Assembly: GCF_001646785.1 (NCBI RefSeq)
Contig: NZ_LRRH01000055.1
Location: 1-53,444, forward strand
Direction of reading: 5' to 3'
Source: Rhodococcus phenolicus
Lineage (GTDB): Bacteria; Actinomycetota; Actinomycetes; Mycobacteriales; Mycobacteriaceae
DNA length: 53,444 nt
Part shown: positions 50,978-53,444 of the stretch, piece by piece
How the letters are laid out: each line of letters opens with the position of its first letter
How positions within the stretch are numbered: position 1 is the stretch's first letter
Program-made: the position numbers and the translations under genes
The notes under the pieces: model-generated
What the model saw: the letters and a program-made list of their open reading frames with translations, nothing else
What the model was told of the DNA's origin: nothing
Database searches by the model: none

Positions 50978-51948
50978 GCGGACACCTCGGAGTTCGGGCG
51001 GATGGCCATGCGCTCGGCCGCACGCAGCGCCGCCGAGGTCATGATGTCGAGATTGCCTGCGTACGCGGGCAGGTAGTGGGCCGCGCCCTCGACTTCCAGG
51101 AACACCGAAACCTGGTGCGTCACGGGGGCGTCGCCTGCGAGGGTGTGAACCGGCCGGTCCTCGGGGACCGGGGTGATCTGCACTTCCTGCTTGAGGCGGT
51201 AGCCGGGAACGTAGGTCGCGACCTTGGCGACCATGTCCTTGACGGAGGTGCGGATGCGCTCGTGCGTCTCCTCGGACGGATCGCCGATGAGGCAGAACAC
51301 GGTGTCGCGCATGATCAGCGGCGGCTCGGCAGGGTTGAGGATGATGATCGCCTTGCCGCGGCCGGCGCCGCCGACCTTCTCGATCGCGTGGGACGTGGTC
51401 TCGGTGAACTCGTCGATGTTCGCGCGCGTGCCGGGGCCGGCGGACTTCGACGAGATCGACGCGACGATCTCGGCGTACGGGACCGGGGTGACGGTCGAGA
51501 CGGCGGAGACGATCGGGATGGTGGCCTGGCCGCCGCACGTGACCATGTTGACGTTGTGCGCCGACAGGTGCTCGTCCAGGTTCACCGCGGGCACCACGAA
51601 CGGGCCGATGGCGGCGGGGGTGAGATCGACGAGCAGCTTGCCCAGCGGAGCGAGCTTCTCGGCGTTGGCGACGTGGGCCTTGGCGCTCGTGGCGTCGAAG
51701 ACGATTCCGATCTCGTCGAAATTGTCCATGGCGATGAGGCCGTCGACGCCCTCGTGGGTGGTGGGCACACCCAGGCGCTTCGCGCGGGCGAGACCGTCGG
51801 ATTCGGGGTCGATACCGACCATCGCACCCATTTCGAGCGTGTCGCTCAGGCGGATCACCTTGATCATCAGGTCGGTGCCGATGTTGCCCGAGCCGATGAT
51901 GGCGACCTTGGTCTTCTTGCCGGCCGGTGCCGGGGTCGTGTCAGTCAC
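50974..51948 (-). CDS. Acetaldehyde dehydrogenase (acylating)
   Basis: Acylating aldehyde dehydrogenase (324 residues) that turns acetaldehyde or propanal from the aldolase into acyl-CoA; equivalents are HsaG, BphJ and DmpF. Rossmann motif [11 protein letters not shown] and catalytic Cys138 (MVTCGGQAT) are present. The GTG at 51948 has GAAGGAGG upstream and overlaps the hydratase stop (GTGA). The order hydratase-dehydrogenase-aldolase is that of hsaE-hsaG-hsaF in M. tuberculosis cholesterol degradation. Confidence 0.93.
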   Translation of the reverse strand: MTDTTPAPAGKKTKVAIIGSGNIGTDLMIKVIRLSDTLEMGAMVGIDPESDGLARAKRLGVPTTHEGVDGLIAMDNFDEIGIVFDATSAKAHVANAEKLAPLGKLLVDLTPAAIGPFVVPAVNLDEHLSAHNVNMVTCGGQATIPIVSAVSTVTPVPYAEIVASISSKSAGPGTRANIDEFTETTSHAIEKVGGAGRGKAIIILNPAEPPLIMRDTVFCLIGDPSEETHERIRTSVKDMVAKVATYVPGYRLKQEVQITPVPEDRPVHTLAGDAPVTHQVSVFLEVEGAAHYLPAYAGNLDIMTSAALRAAERMAIRPNSEVSA

Positions 51949-52757
51949 TGTTCCTCCTTCGAGAACGTCGCGGTCACCGAGCCGAGGCCGGTGATGTCGG
52001 CACGGACGACGTCGCCTGCGGCGAGCGGCGCCATGGGGCCGAGTGCACCGGAGAGGACGACCTGTCCGGCGCGCAGGGGTTCGCCGAACTCGCGTGCGGT
52101 GCGCGCGAGCCAGGACAGGGCGTTGAGGGGGTCGCCGAGGCATGCCGCACCGTTGCCGGTGGACACGGTCTCGCCGTTGATCGACATGGTCATCTCGGTT
52201 TCGATGGGCTCGAATTCGTCGAGTGTGACCTGCCGGGCGCCGAGTACGTAGACGCCGCTCGATGCGTTGTCGGCGACCGTGTCGGCGAACTTGATGTCCC
52301 AGTCGGCGACGCGGCTGTCGACGATCTCGAGGGCGGCGACGGCATAGGCGACCGCGCCGCGGACCTGCTCGACGTCGAGGGGTCCGTCGGCCAGGTCCTG
52401 CGAGAGCACGAACGCGACCTCGGCCTCGGCCTTCGGCTGCAGCAGCCGCGAGATCGGAATGACGGTGTCCTCGTCGTAGACCATGTCGTCGAACAGGACG
52501 CCGAAGTCGGGGCGGTCGACGCCGAGCTGCGCCTGGACGGCGGGGGAGGTCAGGCCGATCTTGCGGCCGACGACCGTCGCGCCGGCCGCGAGCTTCGCGT
52601 CCGTGAGGTGCTTCTGCACCTCGTAGGCGACCGCGATGTCGGTCGCGCCGATGAGGTCACGGATGGGTGCGCAGGGCACCCCGGTGGCCGCGGCGGTCAG
52701 CAGCCGCTCTGCGGCCTCGCCGATCGCGGCGGTGTCGGTTTCGATTCTCTGCGACAT
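51945..52757 (-). CDS. 2-keto-4-pentenoate hydratase
   Basis: A 270-residue hydratase of the MhpD/HsaE/BphH family, which hydrates 2-hydroxypenta-2,4-dienoate-type products of meta-cleavage. Motifs: [43 protein letters not shown] and [26 protein letters not shown] in blocks. The first gene of the operon; the ATG at 52757 has only a weak ribosome site. Whether the pathway serves steroid rings or aromatic compounds cannot be decided here. Confidence 0.92.
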   Translation of the reverse strand: MSQRIETDTAAIGEAAERLLTAAATGVPCAPIRDLIGATDIAVAYEVQKHLTDAKLAAGATVVGRKIGLTSPAVQAQLGVDRPDFGVLFDDMVYDEDTVIPISRLLQPKAEAEVAFVLSQDLADGPLDVEQVRGAVAYAVAALEIVDSRVADWDIKFADTVADNASSGVYVLGARQVTLDEFEPIETEMTMSINGETVSTGNGAACLGDPLNALSWLARTAREFGEPLRAGQVVLSGALGPMAPLAAGDVVRADITGLGSVTATFSKEEQ

Positions 52758-52834
52758 GTCTCTCAGCCTGAGGGGTATACGGCCCGGGGAACAGTGCGGC
52801 GTACCGGTGAGTGGAATGGTCACCCGATACGGTG

Positions 52835-52884
52835 GTTGACACGTCAACTTGAGCTCCGTACCGTTTGGTTGAAGCATCAACCAA
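52835..52884. promoter_or_regulatory. Two matched palindromes GTTGA-N4-TCAAC
   Basis: GTTGA-CACG-TCAAC (52835-52848, within GTTGAC-AC-GTCAAC) and TTGGTTGA-AGCA-TCAACCAA (52865-52884) share half-sites and spacing, with centres about 33 bp (three helical turns) apart. They lie between the divergent hydratase and DoxX genes and are good operator candidates. Confidence 0.65.
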
Positions 52885-52931
52885 CCTGGGGCGTGTGCGC
52901 CCGCACCGAGTCCGTCTCGAAAGGTTCTCCC

Positions 52932-53390
52932 GTGAACAATCCCGCTGTCCGCAACACCGGAATTCTCCTCGCCCGGCTCGGGCTCGGCGTCATCTTCCTC
53001 GCGCACGGCCTGCAGAAGGTCACGTCCTGGGGGTACTCCGGCACCAAGGCGGGATTCGAGGGCATGGGTGCCCCGGTCCCGGCCGTGTCGGCGTTCCTCG
53101 CCACCTGGATCGAGGTCCTCGGCGGCAGCGCGCTGATCGTCGGCGTGCTCACCCCGATCGTCGGCGGTCTGCTGTTCCTCAACATGGTCGGCGCGCTGTT
53201 CATCACCCACATCGGCAACGGCCTGTGGGTGTCCGACGGCGGATACGAACTGGTTCTCGCGCTGGCCGCCGGTGCGCTGCTGCTCGCGGTCGTCGGTGCC
53301 GGGAAGTTCAGTGTCGACGCACTCCTCGGCGGAAAGCTGCCGGCCTGGATGACCGCAGCGCCCGAGCCTGCACTCACTCCCGCGCGCTGA
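52932..53390 (+). CDS. DoxX family membrane protein
   Basis: A 152-residue four-helix DoxX protein: LLARLGLGVIFLAHGLQKV, then FLATWIEVLGGSALIVGVLTPI and LFLNMVGALFITH. Family members are membrane redox or stress proteins, often next to catabolic genes. The GTG at 52932 has GAAAGG upstream. Divergent from the meta-cleavage operon and probably controlled by the same two palindromes. The last 54 bases of the window show no feature. Confidence 0.85.
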   Translation: MNNPAVRNTGILLARLGLGVIFLAHGLQKVTSWGYSGTKAGFEGMGAPVPAVSAFLATWIEVLGGSALIVGVLTPIVGGLLFLNMVGALFITHIGNGLWVSDGGYELVLALAAGALLLAVVGAGKFSVDALLGGKLPAWMTAAPEPALTPAR

Positions 53391-53444
53391 CGTTGTCCTC
53401 CCGCGCGCTCGCGACCGCCGCCCCCGGTGATGGGTGCCTCTCTG

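Overview
The window is high-GC actinobacterial chromosome and most probably Rhodococcus, of the R. rhodochrous/pyridinivorans type. The evidence is the mycobacterial-like order ponA - membrane glycosyltransferase - rpsF - ssb - rpsR - rplI - dnaB, frequent GTG starts with ATGA/GTGA overlaps, F420-dependent and mycothiol-linked enzyme families, an apparent latex-clearing protein, and a steroid/aromatic meta-cleavage lower pathway. Family assignments come from reading motifs in the translations; no database search was possible.

Region 1 (1-14,830) is a conserved core with an insertion. A bifunctional penicillin-binding protein (split by a one-base frameshift) and a GT87-like membrane protein lead. 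An accessory block follows: a small sigma-like protein, two convergent paralogous LuxR-type HTH proteins, a STAND NTPase lacking its usual WD40 tail, a DUF2752/CD225 membrane pair, a GNAT acetyltransferase and a second GT87-like protein. The rpsF-ssb-rpsR-rplI operon ends in a strong hairpin. A gap packed with DnaA-box-like words precedes dnaB, which carries a shrunken class 3 intein inside its Walker A motif.

Region 2 (14,830-30,290) is mixed metabolism and regulation. It holds a 16-codon upstream ORF and an alpha/beta hydrolase whose nucleophile position is Asn, PadR plus a DHA2 exporter, a stand-alone TrpF, DUF808, a phosphotransferase and LLM oxidoreductase pair, and a TetR gene divergent from a probable rubber oxygenase (lcp). 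After these come an acyl-CoA carboxylase beta subunit, a mycothiol-dependent-isomerase-like protein, a lysine-rich basic protein and an FhuF-like protein.

Region 3 (30,290-33,180) has two decayed transposase fragments (IS5-like and IS256-like) on either side of an F420-dependent nitroreductase-like gene, then an MFS gene behind a structured leader.

Region 4 (33,180-42,550) is a complete kdpFABCDE potassium-uptake operon with an extra small membrane ORF overlapping at each end, plus three uncharacterised small genes.

Region 5 (42,550-49,830) is the most unusual part. An epimerase / SRPBCC / carotenoid-type FAD oxidoreductase operon diverges from a six-gene operon: a 32-aa membrane protein, a NorD-like VWA protein, a NorQ-like AAA ATPase, a 43-aa membrane protein, a five-helix membrane protein and a one-helix protein. 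The shared intergenic region has two TTGAC-N4-GTCA(A/G) FNR/Dnr-type boxes. NorQ/NorD pairs mature metalloenzymes, yet no NorB or NorC is present, so this may be an undescribed membrane metalloenzyme with its own chaperones.

Region 6 (49,830-53,444) has a 24-bp tandem repeat between convergent genes, then a hydratase / acetaldehyde dehydrogenase / aldolase operon. That operon diverges from a DoxX gene across two matched GTTGA-N4-TCAAC palindromes. No tRNA, rRNA or CRISPR array was seen.
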